A stretch of 64,000 nucleotides of DNA, taken from positions 1-64,000 of the forward strand of contig NZ_JAKKDU010000015.1 of NCBI RefSeq assembly GCF_021728535.1. Reading direction: 5' to 3'. Under the pieces are notes generated by a model that searched no databases, was not told the DNA's origin, and was given only the letters and a program-made list of their open reading frames with translations. The stretch is from Wocania arenilitoris (GTDB taxonomy: Bacteria; Bacteroidota; Bacteroidia; Flavobacteriales; Flavobacteriaceae). Each line of letters opens with the position of its first letter. Position 1 is the stretch's first letter. This document shows, piece by piece, positions 51,935 through 63,185 of the stretch. The position numbers and the translations under genes were made by a program.

Positions 51935-54579
51935 AATAAAGTAATTTGTCCTTCATCATCGATTTCGAGGTCATTAGAATCGTTTGCTTCTTTTTTATCT
52001 TTAGAATCTTCTGTAGAAATTTCGGTTTCATCTATCACTTCAATCTCATCAGCTGGAGTAGTTTCTGGAGCCTCAAAAGGGATTGGATCTAACAAATTAA
52101 TTTGATTAACTTTTTCTTTTGTAAGTTGATTTCCCAGAGCATTAATACCTTTAATAGCAATAAATTCTTCAAGATTAATTTCTAAATTGTCTTTTCTGAC
52201 CTTACCACGTTCTTTAGCAAAAACCAATTCTGCCATAGGTTTCCAATCGGTTGAAACAATTTCTAATTGGGATTTTGGATGATCGGAAATGAATAATTCT
52301 TCTCTACCTTCATTTTCAATTAAAAAGCGTTTAACGTAGTACAATTCTTTTTCTCCATTAAAATAAATAGCAGAAACAGGCTTTTTCGGAATCCATTTTT
52401 CCATAACAATCATGTCATCATCAAAATGCATCGTAACTTCTGGAGTTACTGTTTTAACAATACCAGATTGCGTAATGATTAACAATTTATCTTCACCTCT
52501 AAACTCACCTACTAATTCTCCTCTTCCATCAACATTTAAACGCTGTACTGCATCATCAAACCATATTTTACGGGGCTTTAAAGTAGATACACCTTTTTCC
52601 TTTAACTCAACACGTTTTATGGTATATTTGGTTACCAAATTACCTTTTGATGTACGCCCTTTAATTAAAATATCAGCAAAATCAATATCCCATTTAAGCT
52701 TTTTAATGCTACCCGTATGTCTTAAATTTACCGATACGACCTCAGCTTCTCCATTAGGGTTTGCAGAGAAATATAATACTACTGAGTTTTTATTACCATT
52801 GGTTAAATCGTAATCTTTATCGCGTGTAATACTGGTTACAGCAAAACGTTTTATATATGACGGACCACCTTTTCCATCACGATAAATCATATTATAAATA
52901 GTACGCTTATCTTTCTTTTTAAATACCGCTACATGAATAATATCTTTACCAATAAAGGTTTTACTATCAACTTTGGTCACCATCATTTTACCTTCTTTGG
53001 TAAAAACAATAATATCGTCTATATCACTACAATCACAAACATATTCGTCGCGTCGTAACGATGTACCAATAAAACCTTCTTCTCTATTTACATAAAGTTT
53101 GGTGTTTCTAATCACAACTTTAGTAGCATCAACGTCATCAAAAATTCTTATTTCGGTTTTACGCTCTCGTCCTTTACCATATTCCTTTTTTAATCTTGTA
53201 AAATAGGCAATAGCATAATCAATAAGATTTGCTAAGTGATGTTTTATCTGGGCTATTTGATCTTCTAAAGCATCAATTTTTTGTTGCGCTTTATCGATAT
53301 CGAATTTAGAAATACGTTTGATTCGAATTTCAGTTAAACGCACAATATCGTCTTCGGTAATGGCTCGTTTTAAATGTTTTATATGAGGTTGAAGCCCTTT
53401 ATCAATAGCCGAAATCACCCCTTCCCAAGTTTCTTCTTCTTCAATATCTCGGTAAATTCTATTTTCAATAAAAATACGTTCTAAAGATGCGAAGTGCCAC
53501 TGTTCTTCTAATTCATTAAGCTTAATTTCTAGCTCTTGTTTTAAAAGTTGAACCGTGTTATCTGTTGAACGACGTAGCATTTCTGTAACTCCAATAAATA
53601 GAGGTTTATTATCTTCAATTACACAACCTAAAGGTGAGATTGATGATTCGCAACTTGTAAATGCATACAACGCATCGATTGTTTTATCTGGAGATAAACC
53701 TGATGGTAAATGAATTAAAATTTCAACCTCGGCAGCTGTATTGTCTTCAATCTTTTTAACTTTAATTTTACCTTTATCGTTGGCTTTTAAAATAGAATCT
53801 ATTAATGTTGTTGTTGTTGTGCCGAAAGGAATCTCAGTAATTACTAAAGTGTTTTTATTTAGCTGAGAAATTTTTGCGCGTACGCGTACTTTTCCGCCAC
53901 GGTTTCCATCATTATAATTAGAAAAATCTGCAATGCCTGCTGTTGGAAAATCTGGTAAAATAGTAAAACGCTTACCTTGTAAGTGCTTTATAGAAGCCTC
54001 AATTAGTTCAATAAAATTATGAGGCAATATTTTAGTTGATAAACCTACTGCAATGCCTTCGCCGCCTTGTGCCAAAAGCAACGGAAACATAACGGGAAGA
54101 TTAACTGGCTCTTTACGTCTGCCATCATAACTAGCTTGCCACTCGGTAATTTTTGGATTATAAACAACATCTAATCCAAACTTAGAAATTCTAGCTTCAA
54201 TATAACGCGATGCTGCTGCCCTATCACCTGTTAAAATGTTTCCCCAGTTTCCTTGAGTATCTATCAACAAATCTTTCTGACCAATTTGTACCATGGCATC
54301 GGCAATACTTGCATCACCATGCGGATGATACTGCATCGTATGCCCAACAATATTTGCAACCTTGTTGTAACGTCCATCATCCAAATCCTTCATGGAATGC
54401 ATAATACGACGTTGCACAGGTTTAAAGCCATCTTCAATTGCTGGTACAGCACGCTCTAGTATAACATAAGAGGCATAATCTAAAAACCAATCTTTATACA
54501 TGCCCGTAACTCGGGTTATGGTTTCTTGAGGCTCCTCTTGATTGTATTTGTTTTCTAAATCGTCGTTTTCTTCTATCAT
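51931..54579 (-). CDS. parC: DNA topoisomerase IV subunit A
   Basis: The 882-residue subunit decatenates daughter chromosomes with ParE. It has the catalytic Tyr in AASRYIEARI and the QRDR-equivalent HPHGDASIADAMV. The C-terminal pinwheel lacks a gyrase-type GyrA box, and the C-terminus is acidic, with DEGQITLF. It lies downstream of parE with a 164-base gap containing palindromic repeats. It is tail to tail with miaA. Confidence 0.95.
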   Translation of the reverse strand: MIEENDDLENKYNQEEPQETITRVTGMYKDWFLDYASYVILERAVPAIEDGFKPVQRRIMHSMKDLDDGRYNKVANIVGHTMQYHPHGDASIADAMVQIGQKDLLIDTQGNWGNILTGDRAAASRYIEARISKFGLDVVYNPKITEWQASYDGRRKEPVNLPVMFPLLLAQGGEGIAVGLSTKILPHNFIELIEASIKHLQGKRFTILPDFPTAGIADFSNYNDGNRGGKVRVRAKISQLNKNTLVITEIPFGTTTTTLIDSILKANDKGKIKVKKIEDNTAAEVEILIHLPSGLSPDKTIDALYAFTSCESSISPLGCVIEDNKPLFIGVTEMLRRSTDNTVQLLKQELEIKLNELEEQWHFASLERIFIENRIYRDIEEEETWEGVISAIDKGLQPHIKHLKRAITEDDIVRLTEIRIKRISKFDIDKAQQKIDALEDQIAQIKHHLANLIDYAIAYFTRLKKEYGKGRERKTEIRIFDDVDATKVVIRNTKLYVNREEGFIGTSLRRDEYVCDCSDIDDIIVFTKEGKMMVTKVDSKTFIGKDIIHVAVFKKKDKRTIYNMIYRDGKGGPSYIKRFAVTSITRDKDYDLTNGNKNSVVLYFSANPNGEAEVVSVNLRHTGSIKKLKWDIDFADILIKGRTSKGNLVTKYTIKRVELKEKGVSTLKPRKIWFDDAVQRLNVDGRGELVGEFRGEDKLLIITQSGIVKTVTPEVTMHFDDDMIVMEKWIPKKPVSAIYFNGEKELYYVKRFLIENEGREELFISDHPKSQLEIVSTDWKPMAELVFAKERGKVRKDNLEINLEEFIAIKGINALGNQLTKEKVNQINLLDPIPFEAPETTPADEIEVIDETEISTEDSKDKKEANDSNDLEIDDEGQITLF

Positions 54580-54586
54580 TACTCCT

Positions 54587-54606
54587 ATTCCTGCGCAGGC
54601 AGGAAT
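54587..54606. repeat. Palindromic repeat in the parE-parC gap, copy 1
   Basis: ATTCCTGCGCAGGCAGGAAT is an imperfect palindrome of the 'TTCCTGC..GCAGGAA' kind, just upstream of the parC start. Confidence 0.7.
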
Positions 54607-54639
54607 CTTATTGTTTTAAACTCAATTTTAATAAAATGG

Positions 54640-54659
54640 ATTCCTGCTTTCGCAGGAAT
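54640..54659. repeat. Palindromic repeat in the parE-parC gap, copy 2
   Basis: ATTCCTGCTTTCGCAGGAAT shares arms with copy 1 (34 bases apart). Such ATTCCTGC...GCAGGAAT palindromes look like REP/MITE-type dispersed repeats. Confidence 0.75.
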
Positions 54660-54685
54660 GACAACCACATTATATTTTTTATTTT

Positions 54686-54744
54686 GCCACGAATTCACAA
54701 ATATAAATTCTAAAGTAATTAAAAAACATTCGTGTATTTGTGGC
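54686..54744. repeat. Inverted pair of the GCCACAAATnCACGAAT motif
   Basis: GCCACGAATTCACAAAT (54686-54702) and ATTCGTGTATTTGTGGC (54728-54744) form a 17-base inverted repeat with two mismatches and one G-T pair. It starts at the parE stop and could fold in the transcript as a terminator-like hairpin. Confidence 0.7.
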
Positions 54745-56600
54745 TATTGTTCTTCAATTAAATCCAACTCCACCTTCAAATTATCAATAATAAATTCTTG
54801 TCGTGTTGGTGTGTTTTTTCCCATGTAAAAAGACAATAATTCTTCAATAGACATATTATCATCTAACATAATAGGGTCTAAACGAATATCATCTCCAATA
54901 AAATGCTTAAACTCATCTGGTGAGATTTCACCTAACCCTTTAAATCGTGTAATTTCTGGTTTAGGCTTTAGTTTTTCAATAGCATTGCGTCGTTCGTCCT
55001 CAGAATAACAATAAATGGTTTCTTTTTTGTTACGCACTCTAAATAGTGGTGTTTGTAATATATATAAATGCCCTTCTTTTATAACTTCAGGAAAAAATTG
55101 CAAAAAGAAAGTTATTAATAGCAAGCGAATATGCATCCCATCTACATCGGCATCTGTAGCGATAACAACATTATTATAGCGTAAATCCTCTAAAGATTCT
55201 TCAATATTTAACGCCGCTTGAAGCAGGTTAAACTCTTCATTTTCATAAACAATCTTTTTGCTTAATCCATAACAGTTTAATGGTTTTCCTTTTAAGCTAA
55301 AAACTGCTTGAGTGTTAACATCTCTAGACTTTGTAATACTACCAGATGCTGAATCTCCCTCGGTAATAAACAAGGTGGTTTCTAAGTTTCTTTCATTCTT
55401 AGTATCTCCAAAATGAATACGACAATCGCGTAGCTTTTTATTATGAAGATTAGCCTTTTTCGCTCTATCTTTTGCTAGTTTTCTAATACCTGATAATTCT
55501 TTACGCTCACGCTCAGCTTGAAGAATTTTACGCTGAATTTTCTCAGCAGTATCAGCATTTTTGTGTAAAAAATTGTCTAACTGTGTTTTTACAAAATCGT
55601 TAATATAGGTGCGTACCGTAGGTAAATCACCACCCATATCTGTTGAGCCTAATTTGGTTTTTGTTTGACTTTCAAAAACAGGTTCCATTACTTTTATAGC
55701 AATGGCACTTACTACCGATTTTCGAATATCTGAAGCATCATAGTTTTTACCAAAATATTCTCTAATTGTTTTAACCAAAGATTCTCGAAATGCATTTAAA
55801 TGTGTTCCTCCTTGAGTAGTATTTTGTCCGTTTACAAATGAGTGATATTCTTCACTATACTGCGTTTTACTATGGGTTAAAGCAATTTCGATATCATCAC
55901 CACGAAGATGAATTATTGGGTATAACCTATCTGATTCATTAATATTTTCACTTAATAAATCTTTTAATCCGTTTTCACTAAAATATTTTTCGCCATTAAA
56001 AACTATGGTTAAACCTGGATTTAAATATACATAGTTTTTAAGCATTTTAACTATGTATTCATTCCTAAATTTATAGTTTTTAAAAATTATTTCATCTGGA
56101 ATAAAAGAAACTTTAGTACCTTTTCTACGTGAGGTATCTTCTAATAACTCTTGGTTAGTTAAATTACCTTGTTCAAATTCTGCAGAAGCGCTTTTATTAT
56201 CTCTTGTAGACTCTACGCGAAAAAATGATGATAAAGCATTTACAGCTTTAGTACCAACACCATTTAAACCTACTGATTTTTTAAAAGCTTTGGAGTCGTA
56301 CTTACCCCCAGTATTCATTTTAGAAACCACATCAACCACTTTCCCTAAAGGAATCCCACGACCATAATCGCGCACTGTAACTTTAGCGCCTTGAATGGAA
56401 ATTTCTATAGTTTTTCCAGCTCCCATAACATACTCATCAATAGAGTTGTCAAGTACTTCTTTTAAAAGAATATAAATACCATCGTCTGGAGATGAACCAT
56501 CACCCAATTTACCAATATACATACCTGGACGCATACGAATATGCTCTTTCCAGTCTAGCGAGCGTATATTATCTTCAGTATAATTGGATTGTACAGCCAT
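54744..56600 (-). CDS. parE: DNA topoisomerase IV subunit B
   Basis: The 618-residue ATPase subunit has the GHKL domain ([37 protein letters not shown]), the transducer domain, and a TOPRIM domain with [10 protein letters not shown] and [10 protein letters not shown]. The length and lack of a gyrB-type insertion agree with ParE. Adjacent parC supports topoisomerase IV and not gyrase. Confidence 0.95.
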   Translation of the reverse strand: MAVQSNYTEDNIRSLDWKEHIRMRPGMYIGKLGDGSSPDDGIYILLKEVLDNSIDEYVMGAGKTIEISIQGAKVTVRDYGRGIPLGKVVDVVSKMNTGGKYDSKAFKKSVGLNGVGTKAVNALSSFFRVESTRDNKSASAEFEQGNLTNQELLEDTSRRKGTKVSFIPDEIIFKNYKFRNEYIVKMLKNYVYLNPGLTIVFNGEKYFSENGLKDLLSENINESDRLYPIIHLRGDDIEIALTHSKTQYSEEYHSFVNGQNTTQGGTHLNAFRESLVKTIREYFGKNYDASDIRKSVVSAIAIKVMEPVFESQTKTKLGSTDMGGDLPTVRTYINDFVKTQLDNFLHKNADTAEKIQRKILQAERERKELSGIRKLAKDRAKKANLHNKKLRDCRIHFGDTKNERNLETTLFITEGDSASGSITKSRDVNTQAVFSLKGKPLNCYGLSKKIVYENEEFNLLQAALNIEESLEDLRYNNVVIATDADVDGMHIRLLLITFFLQFFPEVIKEGHLYILQTPLFRVRNKKETIYCYSEDERRNAIEKLKPKPEITRFKGLGEISPDEFKHFIGDDIRLDPIMLDDNMSIEELLSFYMGKNTPTRQEFIIDNLKVELDLIEEQ

Positions 56601-56716
56601 AAAATTAAGCGAAATTTAATGATAGGACGCTAATATAACACAACGCTTTAAAAAATAAAATAGCGCATCAACAAAGTAATTAACAATATAAAATTGTTTT
56701 TGTTGAGAACGTTAAA

Positions 56717-57622
56717 TTATATGGTATTCTGCTTTTTAAGAGATACCATTAAAATACCCACAATAACGACAAAAGCTCCAAATAGTTGTAATAATGTAAG
56801 TTTTTCGTTTAAAAATATAGCGGCTAAAATTATTGTAGAAATTGGACCTACACCTGCTAGTATAGCAAAATTTGAAGAACTTATCATTTTAATAGATTGT
56901 GAGACTAAATACGATGGAATAACAGTTGCAAAAATAGCAATTAAAAACCCTAAAATGTAAACTTGCCAAGGGTAGCCCAAAACACTTGTATTAGGTGTTA
57001 AAATAAAATGAATAAACACACAAAAACAAGACACTAGCATTGCATAAGATGTAAACTTTACAACTCCAAACTTAGGAATTAACCATCCGCTGCCAACTAA
57101 ATATGATGCGTATGTTATAGCACTTAGTAAAATAAAAAAACCTCCTAAATAAGCATTTGTACCAGAAATAACAACTTCATCCCAAAAAGCTATTATAATC
57201 CCAAAATAAGTCAATACTATTGCACCTTTTTGAATATTTGAAATCTGCTTTTTTAGAAATATTCTATTTAATAACAAAACAATAGTTGGGTATAGAAATA
57301 AAATAATGCGCTCTAAACTTGCCTTGATATAAGTTAGTCCAACAAAATCAAAATAACTAGCTAAATAATACCCAACAAATCCAAAAAATATGATCCAAAC
57401 GTAATTACGCTTTGTAATGACACTATGAGTTTGTTTTTTTCTATAAAACAAAACAATAGCAAGGTAAAAAGGAAAAGCAAATATCATTCTTAAAAGTAAA
57501 ACATTTATTGCATCAACATTGTATTGATATGCTAGTTTTACCATTACAGCTTTTGATGAAAAAAGGACAATTCCTAGTAGCCCTAATAAAATCCCGTATA
57601 TAAACGTTCTTGGTTTTTGCAT
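56717..57622 (-). CDS. EamA/DMT-family transporter
   Basis: The 301-residue protein has ten predicted transmembrane helices in two EamA repeats (about 5-140 and 150-295). Substrate is not predictable. It starts with a strongly basic MQKPRTFIYG and its gene lies about 115 bases upstream of parE's start, same strand. Confidence 0.88.
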   Translation of the reverse strand: MQKPRTFIYGILLGLLGIVLFSSKAVMVKLAYQYNVDAINVLLLRMIFAFPFYLAIVLFYRKKQTHSVITKRNYVWIIFFGFVGYYLASYFDFVGLTYIKASLERIILFLYPTIVLLLNRIFLKKQISNIQKGAIVLTYFGIIIAFWDEVVISGTNAYLGGFFILLSAITYASYLVGSGWLIPKFGVVKFTSYAMLVSCFCVFIHFILTPNTSVLGYPWQVYILGFLIAIFATVIPSYLVSQSIKMISSSNFAILAGVGPISTIILAAIFLNEKLTLLQLFGAFVVIVGILMVSLKKQNTI

Positions 57623-57705
57623 AGAACGAATATAGATGAGTTTAAATTATAAGTTTTCTTGTAAGAGTTTGTTTTACGACGTTCAAAACGAGAAAAAATA
57701 GAACA

Positions 57706-58158
57706 TCAAATAGATTCGGCTTTCTGTTTTAAAAATTGATTTCTTGTTTTTAGAAGTTTACTCATATACCTTTTTAAAAACAGCCAATTTGCTAATTTGC
57801 CAAAAATACCATAAGGCGATTCAAAATTAAATTTATCAATCATTATGGTTTTATTTTCGTTTTCGCGGAAGATATGTTCGTGACGAAACGATTTAAAAGC
57901 GCCAAAAACCATTTCGTCTACAAAATAATTTGGAGCGTTAAATTCAGTAATTTTTGAGGTTAGATGCTGTACAAAACCGAAATGCTTAGCTTCCCAACTT
58001 ACCCATTCTCCTAATTCTATTAAACCAGATATTTTTCCAGCAATAGCTTTTTCGTTTGAATGTTTTAAGGATTCTTGATGAGAATCAATATTACGAGCTA
58101 AATCGAAACAGGTTTTAATGTCTGCTTTAATTTCAGTTTCAATCTCTATTAATGGCAT
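57706..58158 (-). CDS. SRPBCC/START-like fold protein
   Basis: The 150-residue single-domain protein starts with the typical polyketide-cyclase-like pattern IEIETEIKADIKTCFDLARNIDSH and contains GEWVSWEAKHFG. It lacks a signal peptide. Such proteins bind hydrophobic ligands; the ligand is unknown. Confidence 0.85.
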   Translation of the reverse strand: MPLIEIETEIKADIKTCFDLARNIDSHQESLKHSNEKAIAGKISGLIELGEWVSWEAKHFGFVQHLTSKITEFNAPNYFVDEMVFGAFKSFRHEHIFRENENKTIMIDKFNFESPYGIFGKLANWLFLKRYMSKLLKTRNQFLKQKAESI

Positions 58159-58230
58159 TCTTGTTGAATTTAAGAGAGTTAAAATATTAAAATTCTTACG
58201 ATTAAAAAACAGTTAAGAACTTATTAAGTT

Positions 58231-59325
58231 TTAAACGTTAAACAAGAAATGCATCACATCGCCGTCTTTAACAATATAGTTTTTCCCTTCAACACGCATT
58301 TTACCAGCTTCTTTTACTTTAGATTCGCTACCTAAATCGACATAATCGTTATAAGCAATAACTTCTGCTCTAATAAAACCTTTTTCAAAATCGGTATGTA
58401 TTACGCCTGCAGCTTGTGGCGCATTAGCTCCAATATCTATAGTCCAAGCGCGAACTTCTTTTTCACCAGCCGTAAAATAGGTTTGTTGGTTTAGCAGTTT
58501 ATAGGCAGAACGGATTAATTTAGCAGAACCTGGTTCTTCAAGACCAATATCTTGAAGAAACATTTGGCGTTCTTCGTAATCATCTAATTCATTTATATCA
58601 GCTTCAGTTCCAACGGCTAGTACTAAAACCTCAGCTTTTTCATCTTTAACAGTTTCTTTTACTTGCTCTACGTACGCATTACCAGAAACCGCTGAGCCTT
58701 CTTCTACATTACAAACATACATAACTGGTTTATCGGTAATAAGTTGCAACGGTTTAACAAAATCGTTATAATCATCTTCAGAAAATTCTAAAGCTCTTAC
58801 TGAAATTCCAGCTTCTAAACCTTCCTTTAATTTTAATAAAATAGCTTCTTCTTTTTGAGCTTCTTTATTACCAGTTTTTGCAGCACGTTTTACTTTATCA
58901 AACTTTTTTTCAACCGTTTCTAAATCTTTAAGTTGTAATTCCATATCGATGGTTTCCTTATCTCTAATAGGGTTTATATTACCATCAACATGCACTATAT
59001 TATCATTATCAAAACATCTTAAAACATGCAGTATTGCATCGGTTTCTCTAATGTTTGCTAAAAACTGGTTACCTAAACCTTCTCCTTTACTAGCGCCTTT
59101 CACCAGTCCAGCAATATCTACAATCTCAACAGTTGCCGGTATAACGCGCTCTGGATTTACCAAAGATTCTAATTTTTCTAAACGTGGATCTGGTACATTT
59201 ACCACACCAATATTAGGCTCGATAGTACAAAACGGAAAGTTTGCACTTTGGGCTTTAGCATTTGACAAACAATTAAATAAGGTTGATTTTCCAACGTTTG
59301 GTAATCCTACAATACCTGCTTTCAT
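58231..59325 (-). CDS. ychF: Redox-regulated ribosome-binding ATPase YchF
   Basis: The 364-residue Obg-family P-loop protein has G1 [13 protein letters not shown] and the switch region [15 protein letters not shown] coiled-coil insert (about 130-200) and a C-terminal TGS domain follow. The G4 motif NVEE replaces NKxD, giving ATP preference in this family. It binds ribosomes and is linked to stress response. Confidence 0.96.
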   Translation of the reverse strand: MKAGIVGLPNVGKSTLFNCLSNAKAQSANFPFCTIEPNIGVVNVPDPRLEKLESLVNPERVIPATVEIVDIAGLVKGASKGEGLGNQFLANIRETDAILHVLRCFDNDNIVHVDGNINPIRDKETIDMELQLKDLETVEKKFDKVKRAAKTGNKEAQKEEAILLKLKEGLEAGISVRALEFSEDDYNDFVKPLQLITDKPVMYVCNVEEGSAVSGNAYVEQVKETVKDEKAEVLVLAVGTEADINELDDYEERQMFLQDIGLEEPGSAKLIRSAYKLLNQQTYFTAGEKEVRAWTIDIGANAPQAAGVIHTDFEKGFIRAEVIAYNDYVDLGSESKVKEAGKMRVEGKNYIVKDGDVMHFLFNV

Positions 59326-59384
59326 TTTTCTTTAGATAAATTAGATTAAAGATACAAGAACCAAGACTTTGGTTTTTGCGAGTG

Positions 59385-59392
59385 CAAATGTA
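59385..59392 (-). promoter_or_regulatory. Possible -7 box TACATTTG for ychF
   Basis: On the minus strand TACATTTG lies 59 bases before the ychF ATG. No -33 TTG is evident. Confidence 0.45.
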
Positions 59393-59469
59393 GGTATTTA
59401 GAAATTTAGAATAAAAAAGGTTTTAATAATTGTTTAATAACAATTATAAAACGCTTGTGTAGGCAAAGC

Positions 59470-61395
59470 TTATTGTTTTACCTCAACAATTGTTAAATCT
59501 TGGTATTTAACTAAGTATACGCTATCGTTGTAATACCCTCCAAAAAGTTTCTTTTTGTAGCCAAACTTATTTTCTACATATTCTGTTAATGGTATATTGT
59601 TAACAGAAAGATATAAGTCTTCTGAAGTTACTATGCGTAAAACAACATCCATAGTTAAATCGAAGCCTTTTACTGCAGCACTATTTGGCGTGGTATTGTA
59701 AATTTGATTATAACGTTTTACAAAAGCATTATTATCATCTTCACTGTAAGGTTTTGATGTAGCGGCATAATGAAATTGTAATTTAGACAAATGTTCGTTT
59801 GAAACACCATCGCCATTAAAAGCATTATTCATATTAGTGGTAACCAAAGTAATTTCTACCGCTTCGGTTTTTGTTTCTTTATTTTCTTGTTTTATTAATG
59901 AAGCTAAAATACTTGTAACACCTGATATAAATCCTGAATCTTTAGTTTCAAAAAATACAATATTTTTGCCGGGTTTTAATATGTCTTCAATATCTTGCTT
60001 TGTAACATAAAATTCATCTTTACCAGTTTTCTTATTTTTTCTTGAGTATACTTGCCTTGCTTGATTAAATTCTTTTTTTAAATTATTAGATATCTCGGTA
60101 TGTTTTGAATCTGAAATAATGACGATATTATCTACTAGAGTATCAGCTTTAACAAAATTAATTAAAGTAGTTTTTAAACGCTCATCGAATGGTTTAGATT
60201 GAAAAACATTATCATATAATTTTAAATCTGAACGTGTTGGAGATATCACTGGCACTTGAAAACGCCTTAGCTGAGATGCTACCCGCTCAAATGTAGGTTT
60301 AGCTAGTGGACCTATTACGGCATCAACTGTTTCAAAATCGTTATCGTCTAGTATTTTTACAACCTCACCAACTTCATTTTTAGTATCGTAAATATCTATT
60401 TTAAGTGAAACCCCCAAGGTTTTTAAAGAATCTACAGCCATTAAAACGCCTGAGTAAAAATCTAGCGAAGCATTTAAATAAAGGTCGTTAACAATACTAC
60501 TTTTTGTATCTTCTTTAGATTGGAAATCTACTTTATTTAACCTAAAAGGCAGCATAACAGCAATATGTTTCGTGTTAAAATCTACAATACTATCGGTTAA
60601 ATTAATTTTGTTTGATTCTTCAATTAAAACAGATTCTGAAAACGGTATTTTTAAAATCATTCCAACTTTTAAACCGCTTTCTGCTAAACCTGGATTTAAA
60701 GCTTCTAATTGTTCTTTTTTTAAACCAGTCTCTTTCTCTAAGCGATAAAAACCTTGTTTTGGCCTTACTTTATAATAACTATATTTTTCGTCAACTTCTC
60801 GCTCTTTATCATCATCAATATTAGGCACTATAATTTCTTGACCATCTTGTAAAACGTCTCCCATTTCCGGGTTAAGTTCTTCTAACTCTTTTACAGAAAT
60901 TCCAAATTTATAAGCAATTCGCCATTTACCTTCTTTAGGCTGTACTATGTAATTTTTTGTTGGTTCTTCTACAATTTCTTCAGTTATTTTAAATATGGGT
61001 ATTTGAAGTTTATCACCTTTTCTTAGTGTTTCTGCATATAAAAATTTGTTATACTTTTTTATATCGTCTTCAGATACATTGTACTTTTTAGCTAAACTAT
61101 ACAAAGTTTCTTTTCGTTTTGTTTTATGATTTTTAAAGCCTTGTAAATCTTTAACTATTTTAATTTTAGGTTTTTTAGCTTTTGAAATTGGAATAATAAG
61201 AACTGTATTGGGTTTTAGTTCGTTTTTCGCATCTGGATTTAATGCATAAATTTCTGATGGTGCTATATAATAACGTTTAGCAATAGCCTCAATAGTTTCT
61301 CCTTTTTTAACTTGATGCGTGCTGAAGTTTTGAGCATTAACATTAGAAAAACTAAAGAATAATAATAAACATAAAACGGAAAGAATTTTATTCAT
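59470..61395 (-). CDS. LysM-repeat protein fused to a type 1 periplasmic-binding-like domain
   Basis: The 641-residue secreted protein (signal peptide 1-21) has four LysM modules in tandem to about residue 250 (starting HQVKKGETIEAIAKRY, KTKRKETLYSLAKKY, IVQPKEGKWRIAYKF and KVRPKQGFYRLEKE). A PBP1/Leu-Ile-Val-binding-like domain follows (about 275-640; HIAVMLPFRL to the end). LysM binds peptidoglycan; the PBP-like half could bind a ligand or act as scaffold, as in LpoA. No ABC permease is adjacent. It lies downstream of guaA. Confidence 0.85.
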   Translation of the reverse strand: MNKILSVLCLLLFFSFSNVNAQNFSTHQVKKGETIEAIAKRYYIAPSEIYALNPDAKNELKPNTVLIIPISKAKKPKIKIVKDLQGFKNHKTKRKETLYSLAKKYNVSEDDIKKYNKFLYAETLRKGDKLQIPIFKITEEIVEEPTKNYIVQPKEGKWRIAYKFGISVKELEELNPEMGDVLQDGQEIIVPNIDDDKEREVDEKYSYYKVRPKQGFYRLEKETGLKKEQLEALNPGLAESGLKVGMILKIPFSESVLIEESNKINLTDSIVDFNTKHIAVMLPFRLNKVDFQSKEDTKSSIVNDLYLNASLDFYSGVLMAVDSLKTLGVSLKIDIYDTKNEVGEVVKILDDNDFETVDAVIGPLAKPTFERVASQLRRFQVPVISPTRSDLKLYDNVFQSKPFDERLKTTLINFVKADTLVDNIVIISDSKHTEISNNLKKEFNQARQVYSRKNKKTGKDEFYVTKQDIEDILKPGKNIVFFETKDSGFISGVTSILASLIKQENKETKTEAVEITLVTTNMNNAFNGDGVSNEHLSKLQFHYAATSKPYSEDDNNAFVKRYNQIYNTTPNSAAVKGFDLTMDVVLRIVTSEDLYLSVNNIPLTEYVENKFGYKKKLFGGYYNDSVYLVKYQDLTIVEVKQ

Positions 61396-61593
61396 GTAAT
61401 GTATTTTTAATTACTATACTAATACCTTTTATTTATACATATAATATGCCAAAAGAGTAAAAAACATGTTACAAATTAATAATGCTTTATTGAACTATTA
61501 ATTTATATACGAACATTTTGCAAAAAACAGACAGCCTGCTTTGTGTAAATATATAATTTTATAGCACTTAATTAATTATCAAGTCACCAAATA

Positions 61594-63129
61594 TTATTCC
61601 CATTCAATGGTTGCTGGCGGTTTAGAACTAATATCGTACACTACTCTATTAACGCCCTTTACTTTATTTATTATATCGTTTGATGTTTTTTGAAGAAACT
61701 CGTATGGCAGGTTTACCCAATCGGCAGTCATACCATCTGTACTTTCTACAGCTCTAAGGGCTACACACTTTTCGTAAGTTCGCTCATCGCCCATTACACC
61801 AACACTATTAACAGGAAGTAACATGGCGCCTGCTTGCCAAACTTTATCGTATAAACCCCAAGATTTTAATCCGTTAATAAAAATAGCATCAACCTCTTGA
61901 AGAATACGTACTTTTTCGGCAGTAATGTCACCTAAAATTCGAATCCCTAAACCAGGTCCTGGAAAAGGGTGACGACCTAATAATTCTGGATCGATACCTA
62001 AAGTACTACCAACACGCCTTACCTCATCTTTAAAAATAGCCCGAAGCGGCTCTACAATTTTAAGTTTCATAAAATCAGGTAAACCTCCAACATTATGGTG
62101 CGATTTAATAGTTGCTGATGGTCCTCCTGTGGCAGAAACACTTTCTATTACATCAGGATAAATAGTTCCTTGTGCTAACCATTTTACTTCTTCTAACTTA
62201 TGTGCTTCATCATCAAAAACTTCAATAAATGAGTTTCCTATAGCTTTACGTTTTTTCTCTGGGTCTTCAATTCCTTTTAGTGCTTCTAAAAATCTATTGG
62301 AAGCATCAACGCCTTTAACATTGAGTCCCATGCCTTCATATTGTTTTAGCACACTTTCAAATTCATTTTTTCTAAGCAAACCATTATTTACAAAAATGCA
62401 ATATAAGTTTTTACCAATCGCTTTGTTTAATAAAACTGCTGCCACAGTTGAGTCTACACCTCCAGAAAGCCCTAAAACAACTTTATCGTTTCCTACTTTT
62501 TCTTTTATAGCTTCAACGGTTTCTTCAACAAAAGAATCAGGGGTCCAATCTTGTTTTAAACCTGCAATGTCAACCAAGAAATTTTCTAACAATTGTTTTC
62601 CATCGGTGGAATGATATACTTCAGGATGAAATTGAATAGCGTAAGTTTCTTCGCCATTAATTCTATAAGCTGCATTTTCTACGTCGTGCGTACTTGCTAT
62701 TAAAACCGCATTATCTGGTAATTTTTTAATGGTATCACTATGACTCATCCACACTTGGCTACCTGTATGAATATGAGCTAAAAAAGGCTCATTACTTTTT
62801 ATAAAAGACAAGTTAGCTCGCCCATATTCACGGGTGTTTGATGGTGCTACTTCACCTCCAGAAAAATGTGCCAAATATTGTGCTCCGTAACAAACGGCTA
62901 GCATTGGTTTTTTTCCTCGAATATTACTTAAATCTGGATGAAGTGCCTCTTCACTTCTTACAGAAAATGGGCTACCTGAAAGAACTACAGCTTTGTATTC
63001 TTCTATATTTGTTGGAATTTTATTGAATGGGTGTATTTCGGAATATATGTTAAGTTCTCTAACTCTACGCGCAATAAGTTGTGTGTATTGCGATCCGAAG
63101 TCTAAAATTAATACCTTGTCGTGTTGCAT
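61594..63129 (-). CDS. guaA: GMP synthase (glutamine-hydrolysing)
   Basis: The enzyme converts XMP to GMP. The glutaminase domain has Cys in [10 protein letters not shown] and His/Glu in FHPEVYHS. The ATP pyrophosphatase domain has the P-loop LSGGVDST, followed by the dimerisation domain ending IEWE. The open frame begins at TTG 63135, which is the end of a TACTTTTG promoter box. ATG 63127-63129 ([11 protein letters not shown]) is the natural start, giving 511 residues. Confidence 0.96.
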   Translation of the reverse strand: MQHDKVLILDFGSQYTQLIARRVRELNIYSEIHPFNKIPTNIEEYKAVVLSGSPFSVRSEEALHPDLSNIRGKKPMLAVCYGAQYLAHFSGGEVAPSNTREYGRANLSFIKSNEPFLAHIHTGSQVWMSHSDTIKKLPDNAVLIASTHDVENAAYRINGEETYAIQFHPEVYHSTDGKQLLENFLVDIAGLKQDWTPDSFVEETVEAIKEKVGNDKVVLGLSGGVDSTVAAVLLNKAIGKNLYCIFVNNGLLRKNEFESVLKQYEGMGLNVKGVDASNRFLEALKGIEDPEKKRKAIGNSFIEVFDDEAHKLEEVKWLAQGTIYPDVIESVSATGGPSATIKSHHNVGGLPDFMKLKIVEPLRAIFKDEVRRVGSTLGIDPELLGRHPFPGPGLGIRILGDITAEKVRILQEVDAIFINGLKSWGLYDKVWQAGAMLLPVNSVGVMGDERTYEKCVALRAVESTDGMTADWVNLPYEFLQKTSNDIINKVKGVNRVVYDISSKPPATIEWE

Positions 63130-63132
63130 GCG

Positions 63133-63140
63133 CAAAAGTA
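63133..63140 (-). promoter_or_regulatory. -7 box TACTTTTG directly before guaA
   Basis: On the minus strand TACTTTTG matches TAnnTTTG and ends three bases before the ATG. The transcript would be leaderless or nearly so if this box is used. No -33 TTG is seen. Confidence 0.5.
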
Positions 63141-63185
63141 ATAATTCATTTTATATTGACGAATAGCCTTTGCTTTTTTTTTGTA

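Noticed and set aside
58949-59335. A 128-residue plus-strand frame opposite ychF
   Set aside because: Antisense shadow of the conserved YchF GTPase-like domain.
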